A DNA stretch of 64,000 nucleotides, taken from Stutzerimonas stutzeri (GTDB lineage Bacteria; Pseudomonadota; Gammaproteobacteria; Pseudomonadales; Pseudomonadaceae). The notes beneath the pieces are model-generated. The model made no database searches. It saw only the letters and a program-made list of their open reading frames with translations, and was not told the DNA's origin. Shown here piece by piece: positions 46,640 to 55,285 of the stretch. The DNA lies in contig NC_015740.1 in the NCBI RefSeq assembly GCF_000219605.1, forward strand, positions 3,100,001 to 3,164,000, read 5' to 3'. Position 1 is the stretch's first letter; the number at the start of each line of letters is the position of its first letter. A program made the translations under genes and the position numbers.

Positions 46640-47110
46640 ATGCCTCTCGACGATCTCGCCCTGCTGCGCAAAAGCTTCGACGTCGCCCGCCGCGCGCTGG
46701 AAAACGGCACCCATCCGTTCGGCGCCATCCTGGTCGGGCCTGACGGTGAGGTGCTGCTCGAACAGGGCAACGCCTACATGCCCGACCACGACATGACCGG
46801 CCATGCCGAGCGGGTGCTGATGACCCGAGCCTCGACCCGCTATACGCCGGAATTCCTCTCGCGCTGCACCATGTACACGTCCGCCGAACCCTGCGCCATG
46901 TGCGCGGGTGCCGCCTACTGGGTCGGTCTTGGGCGCGTGGTCTACGGCCTTTCCGAGCGCAGCCTGAAGGACCTCACCGGCAACCATCCGGAAAACCCGA
47001 CGCTGGATTTGCCGTGCCGCATCGTCTTCGACGCCGGCCAGCGCAAGGTCGAGGTGCTCGGCCCGCTGCTGGAGGACGAGGCGGCCGCCCTGCACGAAGG
47101 CATCTGGTAG
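46640..47110 (+). CDS. Nucleoside/nucleobase deaminase family protein
   Basis: This 156-residue zinc deaminase has HAE at 55-57 (GHAERV) and PCAMC at 84-88, with Cys85 and Cys88 as zinc ligands. It belongs to the cytidine/guanine deaminase superfamily, with tRNA-adenosine deaminase and guanine deaminase as close folds. Size and the C-terminal ALHEGIW resemble small nucleobase deaminases. It ends the ABC operon and suggests the imported compound has an amino-purine or amino-pyrimidine ring. Substrate remains unproven. Confidence 0.85.
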   Translation: MPLDDLALLRKSFDVARRALENGTHPFGAILVGPDGEVLLEQGNAYMPDHDMTGHAERVLMTRASTRYTPEFLSRCTMYTSAEPCAMCAGAAYWVGLGRVVYGLSERSLKDLTGNHPENPTLDLPCRIVFDAGQRKVEVLGPLLEDEAAALHEGIW

Positions 47111-47232
47111 GCAGCGCCAGAATCAGGCAAGCGCCCGGCAGGATCGCCATAACGCCGGCACCGTCCTCCATCGCAGTATTCGAACCACGGCGTCACCGAC
47201 GTCGCCCGAATCCACCTGCGGAGGACAACCCC

Positions 47233-47970
47233 ATGTCGAACATCACCGGCAAAATCGTACTCATCACCGGCGCCAGCAGCGGCATCGGTGAAGCCACGGC
47301 TCGCCTGCTGGCGGCCCAGGGCGCAACCGTCGTGCTGGGCGCGCGGCGTCTCGAACGGCTGGAAAAGCTGGCCGCCGAGATCGGCGAACGCGGTGGCATC
47401 GCCGCCTGCCGCGCGCTGGACGTGATCAGCCGCGAGGACACCCAGGCCTTCGTCGACTTCGCCGAACAGCGCTTCGGCCGCGTCGACGTGATCATCAACA
47501 ACGCCGGGGTCATGCCGCTTTCGCCGCTGGATGCGCTGAAGGTCGACGAGTGGAACCGCATGATCGACGTGAACATCCGCGGCGTGCTGCACGGCATCGC
47601 TGCCGGCCTGCCGCTGATGCAGCGCCAGCGCGCCGGTCAGTTCGTCAACATCGCCTCCATCGGCGCCTATGCGGTGAGCCCGACCGCGGCGGTGTACTGC
47701 GCCACCAAGTATGCGGTGCGCGCCATCTCCGAGGGCTTGCGCCAGGAGGTCGGCGGCGATATCCGCGTGACCCTGGTGTCCCCGGGCGTCACCGAATCGG
47801 AACTCGCCGAGAGCATTTCCGATGACAGCGCCCGCTCGGCCATGGACGACTTCCGCCGCATCGCCATTCCGGCCGACGCCATCGCACGCGCCATCGCCTA
47901 TGCCATCGACCAGCCGGCCGATGTCGACGTCAGCGAACTGGTGGTGCGCCCCACCGCCAGCCCCTACTGA
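47233..47970 (+). CDS. Short-chain dehydrogenase/reductase, YdfG-like
   Basis: This 245-residue SDR has TGASSGIGEATARLLA near residue 11, NNAGVMP near 88, the Ser in VNIASIGAYAVS and the catalytic YCATKYAVRAIS near 155. It is a classical NADP-type SDR, most like oxidoreductases acting on small hydroxy acids or carbonyls. It follows GCGGAGGA and is 10 bases before the carboxymuconolactone-decarboxylase-like gene, so both form an operon facing an AraC regulator. Confidence 0.87.
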   Translation: MSNITGKIVLITGASSGIGEATARLLAAQGATVVLGARRLERLEKLAAEIGERGGIAACRALDVISREDTQAFVDFAEQRFGRVDVIINNAGVMPLSPLDALKVDEWNRMIDVNIRGVLHGIAAGLPLMQRQRAGQFVNIASIGAYAVSPTAAVYCATKYAVRAISEGLRQEVGGDIRVTLVSPGVTESELAESISDDSARSAMDDFRRIAIPADAIARAIAYAIDQPADVDVSELVVRPTASPY

Positions 47971-47980
47971 GGACGCCACC

Positions 47981-48436
47981 ATGACCCTTCGTACCAGCAC
48001 CACACTGGCCGCGGCCTGCCTGGCCGTATTCGGATCACTGACCTTCGCCTCGCTGGAAGCCGCCAGCAACGAGCGCCACGAACGTGGCGTCCAAGTGATG
48101 GATCACCTGTCCGGCGGCGCCGGGCAACCCGTGCTCGAAGCGTTGCGCAAGGACTATCCCTTTCTCGCCGAGGGCATCACCCAGTACGCCTTGGGCGATG
48201 TCTGGGGGCGCAGCGAGCTGGATGACCGCACCCGCCAGCTGGCCGCGGTCGCTGCCTTCGCCGCCCAGGGCAATCTGCCCTACATGAAGATCCACGCCGG
48301 CTACGCGCTGCGCCTGGGCGTCAGCCGTGAGGAGCTGAAGGAGGTGGTCTACCTGACCACCGTGACGGCCGGCTTTCCCCGCGCCATCGATGCCGCCCAG
48401 GCATTGCGCGAGGTGCCGGACCCGGCGTCGCGCTGA
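47981..48436 (+). CDS. Exported carboxymuconolactone decarboxylase (AhpD-fold) family protein
   Basis: This 151-residue protein has a signal peptide (LAAACLAVFGSLTFA) and a helical AhpD-like domain. Its LDDRTRQLAAVAAFAAQGNLPYMKIHAGYALRLGVSREEL core keeps the family His but has no CxxC. So peroxidase activity of the AhpD type is unlikely; a gamma-carboxymuconolactone-type or unknown role is possible. Export is unusual for this family. It is convergent with the AraC gene, with one base between stops. Confidence 0.8.
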   Translation: MTLRTSTTLAAACLAVFGSLTFASLEAASNERHERGVQVMDHLSGGAGQPVLEALRKDYPFLAEGITQYALGDVWGRSELDDRTRQLAAVAAFAAQGNLPYMKIHAGYALRLGVSREELKEVVYLTTVTAGFPRAIDAAQALREVPDPASR

Positions 48437-48437
48437 A

Positions 48438-49358
48438 TTAAGCGGTGCTGCGCAGCCGGGCCAAATCCTTCACCGGCGAGGCGCCGAACAGCCGACTGTA
48501 CTCGCGGCTGAACTGCGAGGGGCTTTCGTAGCCGACCCGGTAGCCGGCGCTGGACACATCGAGCCCCTCGGCGATCAGCAGCCGCCGCGCCTCCTGCAGG
48601 CGCAGCTGCTTCTGGTACTGCAGCGGGCTCATCGAGGTGAGCGCCTTGAAACGGTGATGCAGCGTCGAGCTGCTGAGGTTGACCCGCTGCGCCAGTTCCT
48701 CGATGCGCAGCGGCTCGACGTAATTGCGGTTCAGCCATTCGATCGCGCGGGTGACGCGATGGCCCTGGCTGTCGCGCACCGCGATCTCGTGCAGGTGGCG
48801 CCCCTGGCGACCGCAGAGCAGGCGGTAGAAGATCTCGCGCATGGCCAGCGGTGCCAGCACCGGGATGTCCTGCGGGCTGGCCAAGAGCCGCACCAGGCGC
48901 AGCGTGGCGTCTAGCAACGGCGCATCGATGCGGTCCAGATAGACCCCGCGCGCAGCCCCTTCCACGGGCTGGCTCAACGGCGCGCTTTCGGCCACCAGGG
49001 TGGCGACCATCGCCGGGTCGATATCCAGGCGGATACAGAGGTATGGCTCGCCGGACGAGGCCTCCAGCACGCGACCGGCCACCGGCACGGTGACCGAGAC
49101 CACCAGGTAATGCAGCGCATCGTAGGTGTAGAGCTCATCGCCCAGGCGCACCTCCTTGCTGCCCTGCACGATGATGCACAGCGCCGGCTTGTGCAGCCCG
49201 TGTACCAGTTCGCTCGGTGCGCTGCAGCGGATCAGGAAGAGATCGTCGATGGCGGTGGGATGCATGCCGTCGTCGCGCACGAGGCCATCGATCAGCCGCG
49301 CCAGGGCGGCACGCTGGGCAATCGTTTCCTCGGCGGAATGAAGGTCCAGTTGGTTCAT
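48438..49358 (-). CDS. AraC-family transcriptional regulator
   Basis: This 306-residue protein has an N-terminal cupin-like domain of the AraC_N type (LCIIVQGSKEVRLGDELYTYDA) and two C-terminal helix-turn-helix motifs (RIEELAQRVNLSSSTLHHRFKAL and GYESPSQFSREYSRLFG). Such regulators usually control adjacent SDR and decarboxylase-like genes in Pseudomonas, and here they are convergent. The effector is not known. Confidence 0.9.
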   Translation of the reverse strand: MNQLDLHSAEETIAQRAALARLIDGLVRDDGMHPTAIDDLFLIRCSAPSELVHGLHKPALCIIVQGSKEVRLGDELYTYDALHYLVVSVTVPVAGRVLEASSGEPYLCIRLDIDPAMVATLVAESAPLSQPVEGAARGVYLDRIDAPLLDATLRLVRLLASPQDIPVLAPLAMREIFYRLLCGRQGRHLHEIAVRDSQGHRVTRAIEWLNRNYVEPLRIEELAQRVNLSSSTLHHRFKALTSMSPLQYQKQLRLQEARRLLIAEGLDVSSAGYRVGYESPSQFSREYSRLFGASPVKDLARLRSTA

Positions 49359-49557
49359 TTGCAGGAGACCCTGGGGAGGCAGAGAGGCGTTCAGCTTAGC
49401 AGGCCAATTACGGCGCGGTCGTTACGCCCCATGGCGGTGCAGCGACTCGTCCACCTCGCGGAGTGAGGCACCAAAGCGATGCAACGGCTACCATCGTCCT
49501 GTGAACGCCGGGCAACACAACGCCCGCAGTCACGCCGCACCTCATTTCCTGACTGCC

Positions 49558-49573
49558 TGGCCAGCTTTTTGCT
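49558..49573 (+). promoter_or_regulatory. Candidate sigma-54 (-24/-12) promoter of the nucleoside-type ABC operon
   Basis: TGGCCAGCTTTTTGCT has GG at 49559-49560 and GC at 49571-49572 with the exact ten-base spacing required for RpoN promoters. TTGCT is a perfect -12 element; the -24 element TGGCCA differs from TGGCAC at two bases. Transcription would start near 49584, which favours translation from the ATG at 49609. Confidence 0.6.
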
Positions 49574-49608
49574 ACACCCTGGTCATGAAAAACCCAGCGG
49601 ACGCCCCC

Positions 49609-51165
49609 ATGCCCGAATCCCAGACCGCACGCCTCCAGCTCTGCGGCATCACCAAACAGTACCCAGGCTGCCTGGCCAACGACCGTATCGACCTGTCGAT
49701 CCAGCCGGGCGAAATCCACGCCCTGCTCGGCGAGAACGGCGCCGGCAAGAGCACCCTGATGAAGATCATCTACGGCGTGACCCAGCCCGACGCCGGCGAA
49801 ATCCACTGGCAGGGCGAACGGGTGACGATGCGCGATCCGGCTCAGGCCCGTGAACGCGGCATCGGCATGGTGTTCCAACACTTCTCGCTGTTCGAGACGC
49901 TCTCGGTGGCGGAGAACATCGCCCTGGCGCTGGGCCCCAGGGCCGGTACGCCGAAGCAGCTGGAGCCGAAGATCCGCGAGGTCTCGCAGCGCTACGGCAT
50001 GCCGCTGGAGCCGCAACGGCTGGTGCACAGCCTGTCCATCGGCGAGCGCCAGCGGGTGGAGATCATCCGTTGCCTGATGCAGGACATCCGCCTGCTGATC
50101 CTCGACGAACCAACCTCGGTGCTCACCCCGCAGGAGGCCGACGAGCTATTCGTCACCCTGCGCCGGCTAGCGGCCGAGGGCTGCAGCATCCTGTTCATCA
50201 GCCACAAGCTCAATGAAGTGCGCGCGCTGTGCCAGAGCGCCACGGTGCTGCGCGGCGGTCGCGTATCCGGCGAGTGCGTGCCGGCCGAATGCTCGGACCT
50301 GGAACTGGCGCGGCTGATGGTCGGCGATGCCGAGGGGCTGGAAGCCGAATACCCGAAGAGCGAGGGCCGCGCGCCGTTCCTGCGGGTGGAGCGGCTGTCC
50401 TGGCACAACGCCGATCCGTTCGGCGTATCCCTCGAAGAGGTGGACCTGGAAGTACGCGCCGGCGAGATTGTCGGCATCGCCGGGGTCGCCGGCAACGGCC
50501 AGGACGAACTGCTCGCTCTGCTCAGTGGCGAACAGCGATTGTCCGCCGCACAGGCCATGCGCATTCGTTTTCTCGGTGACGATGTCGCCCACCTGCGCCC
50601 CGACGCCCGCCGTCGCCACGGCATGGCCTTCGTGCCGGCCGAACGTCTCGGTCACGGCGCGGTGCCGAGCATGAGCCTGGCCGACAACGGCCTGCTCACC
50701 GCCTATCAACAGACCGGAATGGTCGAGCAGGGCATGATCCGACGCGGCAAGGTGCGCGCCTTCGCCGAGCAGGTCATCCAGCGTTTCGCCGTGAAGACAC
50801 CGGACGCACAGGCCCCGGCGGCGAGCCTGTCCGGGGGCAACCTGCAGAAATTCATCCTGGGTCGCGAGATCCTGCAGCAGCCGAAGCTGCTGATCGCCGC
50901 GCACCCGACCTGGGGCGTGGATGTCGGCGCGGCAGCAGCGATCCACCGCGAGCTGATCGAACTGCGCGATGCCGGCGCGGCGATTCTGGTGATCTCCGAA
51001 GACCTCGAGGAGCTGTTCCAGATCAGCGACCGCATCGCCGCCCTGAGCGACGGCCGGCTGTCGCCACAGCGCGCTACTGCCAGCACCTGCCCGGTCGAAG
51101 TCGGCCGCTGGATGGCCGGCCAGTTCGATACCAGCGACACCCCTGTTTCCACCTCTGCCGCCTGA
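49609..51165 (+). CDS. Nucleoside-type ABC transporter ATPase (two ATPase domains)
   Basis: This 518-residue protein carries two ABC domains. The first has LLGENGAGKSTLMKIIYG and the loop LSIGERQRVEIIRCL then ILDEPTSVLTP; the second has a degenerate Walker A GVAGNGQDELL and LSGGNLQKFILGRE. This is the layout of the YufO/BmpD/sugar-ABC class, here of the purine-nucleoside group. It works with the two permeases downstream. The expected lipoprotein (BMP family) binding protein is not next to it. An alternative start at 49585 would be almost leaderless if the sigma-54 promoter is real, so 49609 was chosen. Confidence 0.88.
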   Translation: MPESQTARLQLCGITKQYPGCLANDRIDLSIQPGEIHALLGENGAGKSTLMKIIYGVTQPDAGEIHWQGERVTMRDPAQARERGIGMVFQHFSLFETLSVAENIALALGPRAGTPKQLEPKIREVSQRYGMPLEPQRLVHSLSIGERQRVEIIRCLMQDIRLLILDEPTSVLTPQEADELFVTLRRLAAEGCSILFISHKLNEVRALCQSATVLRGGRVSGECVPAECSDLELARLMVGDAEGLEAEYPKSEGRAPFLRVERLSWHNADPFGVSLEEVDLEVRAGEIVGIAGVAGNGQDELLALLSGEQRLSAAQAMRIRFLGDDVAHLRPDARRRHGMAFVPAERLGHGAVPSMSLADNGLLTAYQQTGMVEQGMIRRGKVRAFAEQVIQRFAVKTPDAQAPAASLSGGNLQKFILGREILQQPKLLIAAHPTWGVDVGAAAAIHRELIELRDAGAAILVISEDLEELFQISDRIAALSDGRLSPQRATASTCPVEVGRWMAGQFDTSDTPVSTSAA

Positions 51166-51177
51166 CGAGAATCCATC

Positions 51178-52284
51178 ATGCTGTTATCCCTGCAACCCCG
51201 CGGCGAGGCCTCACGGGCCATGCTCTGGTTTTCGCCATTGCTGGCGGCACTGCTGACGCTGCTGAGTGGCGCCCTGCTGTTCGCCCTGCTCGGCCATCCG
51301 CCGCTGGAGACCCTCAAGGTGCTGCTGGTCGACCCGCTCGGCGATCTCTACGGCGTCTCCGAACTGCTGGTCAAGGCGCTGCCGATCCTGCTCTGCGCGC
51401 TGGGCCTGGCGGTGGTCTACAACGCACGCATCTGGAACATCGGCGCCGAAGGCCAGCTGCTCATCGGTGCCCTGGCCGGCAGCGCACTGGCGGTCAACAT
51501 CATCGACTGGGACTCGCGCTGGGCGCTGGCGCTGACGCTGCTGCTCGGCACGCTGGGCGGCGCCGCCTGGGCCGGGCTCTGCGCCTGGCTGAAGACCGCG
51601 TTCAACGCCAACGAAATCCTCACCAGCATCATGCTCAACTACATCGCGCTGAACCTGCTGCTGTTCGCCGTGCACGGCCCGCTGAAAGACCCGGAAGGCT
51701 TCAATTTCCCCGAGTCGGCGATGTTCGGCGACACCAACCGGCTGCCCGAGCTGATCGAAGGGCTGCGGGTGCATGGCGGTTTCTACTTCGCCCTGCTGGC
51801 ACTGGTGGTGGTCTGGGTACTGCTGCAGAAGAGCTTTCTCGGCTTCCAGATCAAGGTGCTCGGCCTGGACAAGCGCGCCGCCGGCTTTGTCGGCTTCCGC
51901 GACAAGAAGCTGGTGTGGATCGCCCTGCTGATCAGCGGCGGCCTGGCCGGGCTGGCCGGTGTCGCCGAAGTCACCGGGCCGATCGGCCAGCTGGTGCCAC
52001 AGGTGTCGCCGGGCTACGGCTACGCGGCAATCACCGTGGCCTTCCTCGGTCGCCTAAACCCCATCGGTATCGTTTTCGCCAGCCTACTGATGGCGCTGCT
52101 CTACCTCGGTGGCGAGAACGCGCAGATGGCCGCCAACCTGCCGCAGTCCATCACCCAGCTGTTCCAGGGCATGGTGCTGTTCTTCCTGCTCGCCTGCGAC
52201 GTGCTGATCCTCTACCGCCCGCGCCTGAAGCTGTGGGCACGCAAACCAGCGCTCGTCAGCGCCAAAGAGGAGCCGGCCACATGA
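51178..52284 (+). CDS. Nucleoside-type ABC transporter permease
   Basis: This 368-residue protein has about ten membrane helices, the WNIGAEGQLLIGALAG segment near residue 85 and GYGYAAITVAFLGRLNPIG near 275. Both are typical of BMP-family nucleoside permeases such as YufP and NupP. It lies 12 bases after the ATPase gene and forms the transport channel with the next permease. No nucleoside binding protein is encoded beside it. Confidence 0.9.
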   Translation: MLLSLQPRGEASRAMLWFSPLLAALLTLLSGALLFALLGHPPLETLKVLLVDPLGDLYGVSELLVKALPILLCALGLAVVYNARIWNIGAEGQLLIGALAGSALAVNIIDWDSRWALALTLLLGTLGGAAWAGLCAWLKTAFNANEILTSIMLNYIALNLLLFAVHGPLKDPEGFNFPESAMFGDTNRLPELIEGLRVHGGFYFALLALVVVWVLLQKSFLGFQIKVLGLDKRAAGFVGFRDKKLVWIALLISGGLAGLAGVAEVTGPIGQLVPQVSPGYGYAAITVAFLGRLNPIGIVFASLLMALLYLGGENAQMAANLPQSITQLFQGMVLFFLLACDVLILYRPRLKLWARKPALVSAKEEPAT

Positions 52285-52349
52285 TCGCCCGCGCTGCGCT
52301 ACTGCCCTTTTTACCCGCTGCCTGCCGCTTGAAGTCCGAGGCCTGACCG

Positions 52350-53276
52350 ATGGATATGGATCTGCTGACCAATATTTTCTACGCCATGATCCGCACCGGT
52401 ACGCCGCTGCTGCTGGTCGCCCTCGGTGAGCTGGTGTGCGAAAAGACCGGCGTACTCAACCTCGGCCAGGAGGGCATGATGCTGTTCGGCGCGGTGATCG
52501 GCTTCATCGTCGCCTTCGCCAGCGGCAACCTCTGGCTCGGCGTGCTGTTCGCCTGCCTGGCCGGTGTGCTGCTCTCGCTGCTATTCGCCATGGTGGCGCT
52601 GGGCTTCAACGCCAATCAGGTTGCCACCGGTCTGGCACTGACCATCTTCGGCGTCGGCCTGTCGTCCTTCGTCGGCGCCAGCTGGGTCGGCAAGCCGCTG
52701 GCCGGCTTCGAGCCGATCGCCATTCCGCTGCTCAGCGAGATCCCCGTGATCGGCCGCATGCTGTTCGCCCAGGACCTGCTGGTGTACCTGTCCTTCGCAC
52801 TGTTCGCCCTGGTGGCCTGGGTGCTGCTGAAAAGCCGCATCGGCCTGATCATCCAGGCCGTCGGCGAAAACCCCAACGCCGCCAGCGCCATGGGCCTGCC
52901 GGTGCTGCGCGTGCGCACCCTGGCGGTAATGTTCGGCGGCGCCATGGCCGGGCTTGCCGGCGGCTACATGTCGCTGGCGTACACGCCGATGTGGGCGGAA
53001 AACATGACCGCCGGCCGCGGCTGGATCGCCCTGGCCCTGGTGGTGTTCGCCAGCTGGCGGGTGAGCCGCGTCCTGCTCGGCGCCTACCTGTTCGGCCTGG
53101 CCAGCATCCTCCATCTGGTGGCCCAGGGTCTCGGCCTGGCGATCCCCGGCAACCTGCTGGCGATGCTGCCGTATGTGGCGACCATTCTGGTGCTGGTGCT
53201 GCTGTCGCGGGATGCGATCCGTACGCGGTTGTACGCGCCGGTGTCGTTGGGGCAGCCATGGCAGCCGGGGCATTGA
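52350..53276 (+). CDS. Nucleoside-type ABC transporter permease, second subunit
   Basis: This 308-residue protein has about nine membrane helices, the LNLGQEGMMLFGAVIGF signature near residue 35 and GENPNAASAMGLPVLRVR, which interacts with the ATPase. It is the YufQ/NupQ-like partner of the preceding permease, 65 bases downstream. Its end marks the end of the operon; the palindromic repeat element begins about 110 bases later and may terminate transcription. Confidence 0.9.
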   Translation: MDMDLLTNIFYAMIRTGTPLLLVALGELVCEKTGVLNLGQEGMMLFGAVIGFIVAFASGNLWLGVLFACLAGVLLSLLFAMVALGFNANQVATGLALTIFGVGLSSFVGASWVGKPLAGFEPIAIPLLSEIPVIGRMLFAQDLLVYLSFALFALVAWVLLKSRIGLIIQAVGENPNAASAMGLPVLRVRTLAVMFGGAMAGLAGGYMSLAYTPMWAENMTAGRGWIALALVVFASWRVSRVLLGAYLFGLASILHLVAQGLGLAIPGNLLAMLPYVATILVLVLLSRDAIRTRLYAPVSLGQPWQPGH

Positions 53277-53385
53277 TTTGTCGGGCCGGTTGGAACGAAC
53301 GGGGATCGTTGCTGGCGCTATTGGGCTGGCACTTGCATCAGGCGATTACTGAGTAAGCCGACACGGCTGGTTTCGGCCCTCCGGC

Positions 53386-53874
53386 CGAGTCACTTTCTCT
53401 TGTCTGGCCAAGAGAAAGTAACCAAAGAGAAGGCCACCCCGACATCCGGGTTTTGCTTCGCAAAACTTCCCTCCCTCCGGCGTTGCTCCGGGGGCCGTCG
53501 CGAAGGGACGTCCCTGTCCCTTCACTCCTCGCTCGGCGTCCTGCCTCGCGTCCCCCTACGCAACGCCTACGCTCGGCCTCCTGACGGGGGAACGAGTCCG
53601 AGTTGCCTGACAGATCGAGGAGAACCTGGTTTGTGTCTGTAATTGACTAAAGAACCCTCAGGCAACTCCAAACGCCCCTTCAGGAGGGTGAGCGGAGCCG
53701 TCGCGGAGAGGGGCGAGCCGCAGGGATGCGGCGAGAGCCGTAAAGGGCCATGGATGGCCCTTTACGGCGACCCTCGGAGCGGCGGCGGAGAGAACGAACC
53801 CCGGCAAAGCCGGGGCCGGATGCAGGGGCAAAGCGTTTTTGGTTACTTTTTCAGCGCCTGGAAAAAGTGACTCG
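53386..53874. repeat. Palindromic repeat element of about 489 bases with hairpin ends
   Basis: Both ends carry CGAGTCACTTT in opposite orientation (53386 onward and up to 53874). Each end is itself a hairpin: an 11-base perfect stem at 53392-53402/53409-53419 on the left and an 8-base stem at 53845-53852/53861-53868 on the right. Inside are a perfect 15-base stem at 53737-53751/53754-53768, an 11-base inverted repeat at 53600-53610/53658-53668, and several seven-base hairpins. Open frames across it look spurious. This looks like a large interspersed intergenic element of the kind known from Pseudomonas, not a gene. No transposase is present. The flanks, 53277-53385 and 53875-53965, show nothing else. 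Confidence 0.75.
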
Positions 53875-53965
53875 CCCAGCAGGGCGAAACCAAGCCTTCA
53901 AGCGACTCGGAAATCGCCAACCGCCATCAAGCGAAACCCTCCGCCGCCCGCTTAAACGCCCTATA

Positions 53966-54691
53966 TCAATCCAAGGTGTACTCAAACGTACTCACCACCC
54001 GCAACCGCTTCCCGATGGTCCGGCCACTGTCCATATCACTGCCATCGTCATCGATCACCCGAATCACCCCCTGGTTGGCGTTCTTCAACCGTCCCAGCGT
54101 GGCGCCGGCATCCTCGGCAAAGCGCGTCGCCTGCTCACGGGCGTTGCCGGTGGCGGCCTCGAGCAGCTGCGGCTTGAGCTCGTTGAACCCACGCAGCTGA
54201 TAGCGCGGCCCGGCGAAGCCATTGACCTCGGTATCCAGCTGCACGCCGGCCTGGATCAGCGGATCGACTGCATTGGCTGCCTTGGCCACGGCATCGACGC
54301 GCTCGGACTTGACCAGCACCTGCCCCTGGCCGTTGAAGCGCAGCGCCACATCGCGCGACGCCCATTCGCGGGCCAGCAGATCCTGCACCTGCAACGGCCG
54401 CACTTCCAGCTCCTCGTCGCTGAAGCCCTGCTCGCGGAGGAAGTCCAGCACCCGCTGGCGGTCCTCGCTGAGCCCCTGTTGCACCTCGGCGAACCGATCG
54501 CCACCACGGCGAAAGCCCAGCGTCCACACCGCGAAGTCGCTCTTCACGTCCATCTCCGCCAGTCCCTTGACCGTCACCGTACGGTCGGCCATGCGGAAAC
54601 GCTCCACGCCCTGCCCCACCGACCAGCCGGCGAAGGCCACCGCCGCGGCGATCAACGCCGCCGGCAGAAATCCGATTCGTGCTGTAGCCAC
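53966..54691 (-). CDS. SIMPL (DUF541) domain periplasmic protein
   Basis: This 241-residue protein has an N-terminal membrane anchor or signal (GFLPAALIAAAVAFAGWSVG) and a SIMPL domain with VTVKGLAEMDVKSDFAVW and a C-terminal RLRVVSTFEYTLD. SIMPL/DUF541 proteins, for example BP26/OMP28-like, are periplasmic beta-rich proteins often linked with oxidative stress, but no reaction is established. It stands alone, next to the palindromic repeat and a DUF1992 gene on the same strand. Confidence 0.85.
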   Translation of the reverse strand: MATARIGFLPAALIAAAVAFAGWSVGQGVERFRMADRTVTVKGLAEMDVKSDFAVWTLGFRRGGDRFAEVQQGLSEDRQRVLDFLREQGFSDEELEVRPLQVQDLLAREWASRDVALRFNGQGQVLVKSERVDAVAKAANAVDPLIQAGVQLDTEVNGFAGPRYQLRGFNELKPQLLEAATGNAREQATRFAEDAGATLGRLKNANQGVIRVIDDDGSDMDSGRTIGKRLRVVSTFEYTLD

Positions 54692-54764
54692 ACGCTTCTC
54701 CCTATAGAAAACAACCGGACGCCCATGCTACTCCAGCGCCGCGCGAACGCCAGCGACCGACTGC

Positions 54765-55088
54765 TCAAGCCCGCCCCAGGCGCTGCAGCGCCTCCAGGCG
54801 AAAGGCGATGTTCTGCTCCAGCTCGCTCAGCTCGCGCGTCAGGCGCTCGCGCTGCTGCGCATCGCTGCAGGCCTCGAGCTGCTCACGCAAGGCGGCGCGC
54901 CGGGCCAGCAGTTCCACCTCGCGCGGCGGCACGCCGGCACTCTTCAGCACGCTGAACGGCAACCGCAACCCCTGCGGGGTATGCAGCCAGCCCTCGTCGA
55001 TCTGCAACGGCTCGCCCTTGTCGCGCACGCCGCGCTGCCATTTGGCGATGTCGCGGGCGATGCGTCGCTCGATGTCCTGATCGCTCAT
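54765..55088 (-). CDS. DUF1992 (DnaJ-related) family protein
   Basis: This 107-residue helical protein has the DUF1992/DnaJC28-like pattern: IERRIARDIAKWQRGVRDKGEP at the N-terminus, LKSAGVPPREVELL in the middle and a C-terminal coiled-coil-like LSELEQNIAFRLEALQRLG. No J domain is present. Its role is unknown. The ATG at 55088 starts the family-typical N-terminus. Confidence 0.78.
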   Translation of the reverse strand: MSDQDIERRIARDIAKWQRGVRDKGEPLQIDEGWLHTPQGLRLPFSVLKSAGVPPREVELLARRAALREQLEACSDAQQRERLTRELSELEQNIAFRLEALQRLGRA

Positions 55089-55285
55089 GTTCGCTTGCCT
55101 CTCTTGTCCCAGCCCGACCATGAAAACCCGCCGGCCGGCGTTTGTCTGCTACCGGCCAGCGCCAGGAGACGGCTTCTGCCGGGCGGCTCGGCCTGTATGA
55201 TGCTGCCGTGCTGCTGCGAACTTTCGCCGCACCTTTCTATTCTCTTGCTTGACGTCACCGCCATCGACCCGAGGAGCCGCCCGCC

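Noticed and set aside
53400..53870. Two small plus-strand frames inside the palindromic element
   Set aside because: They follow the repeat structure, have no ribosome site and read as basic low-complexity peptides. Similar spurious proteins are often annotated in such repeats.
55219..55246. GAACTT followed by a TCTCT-like -10 before the symporter, as possible AlgU promoter
   Set aside because: The -10 part matches at only three of five positions; too weak to list.
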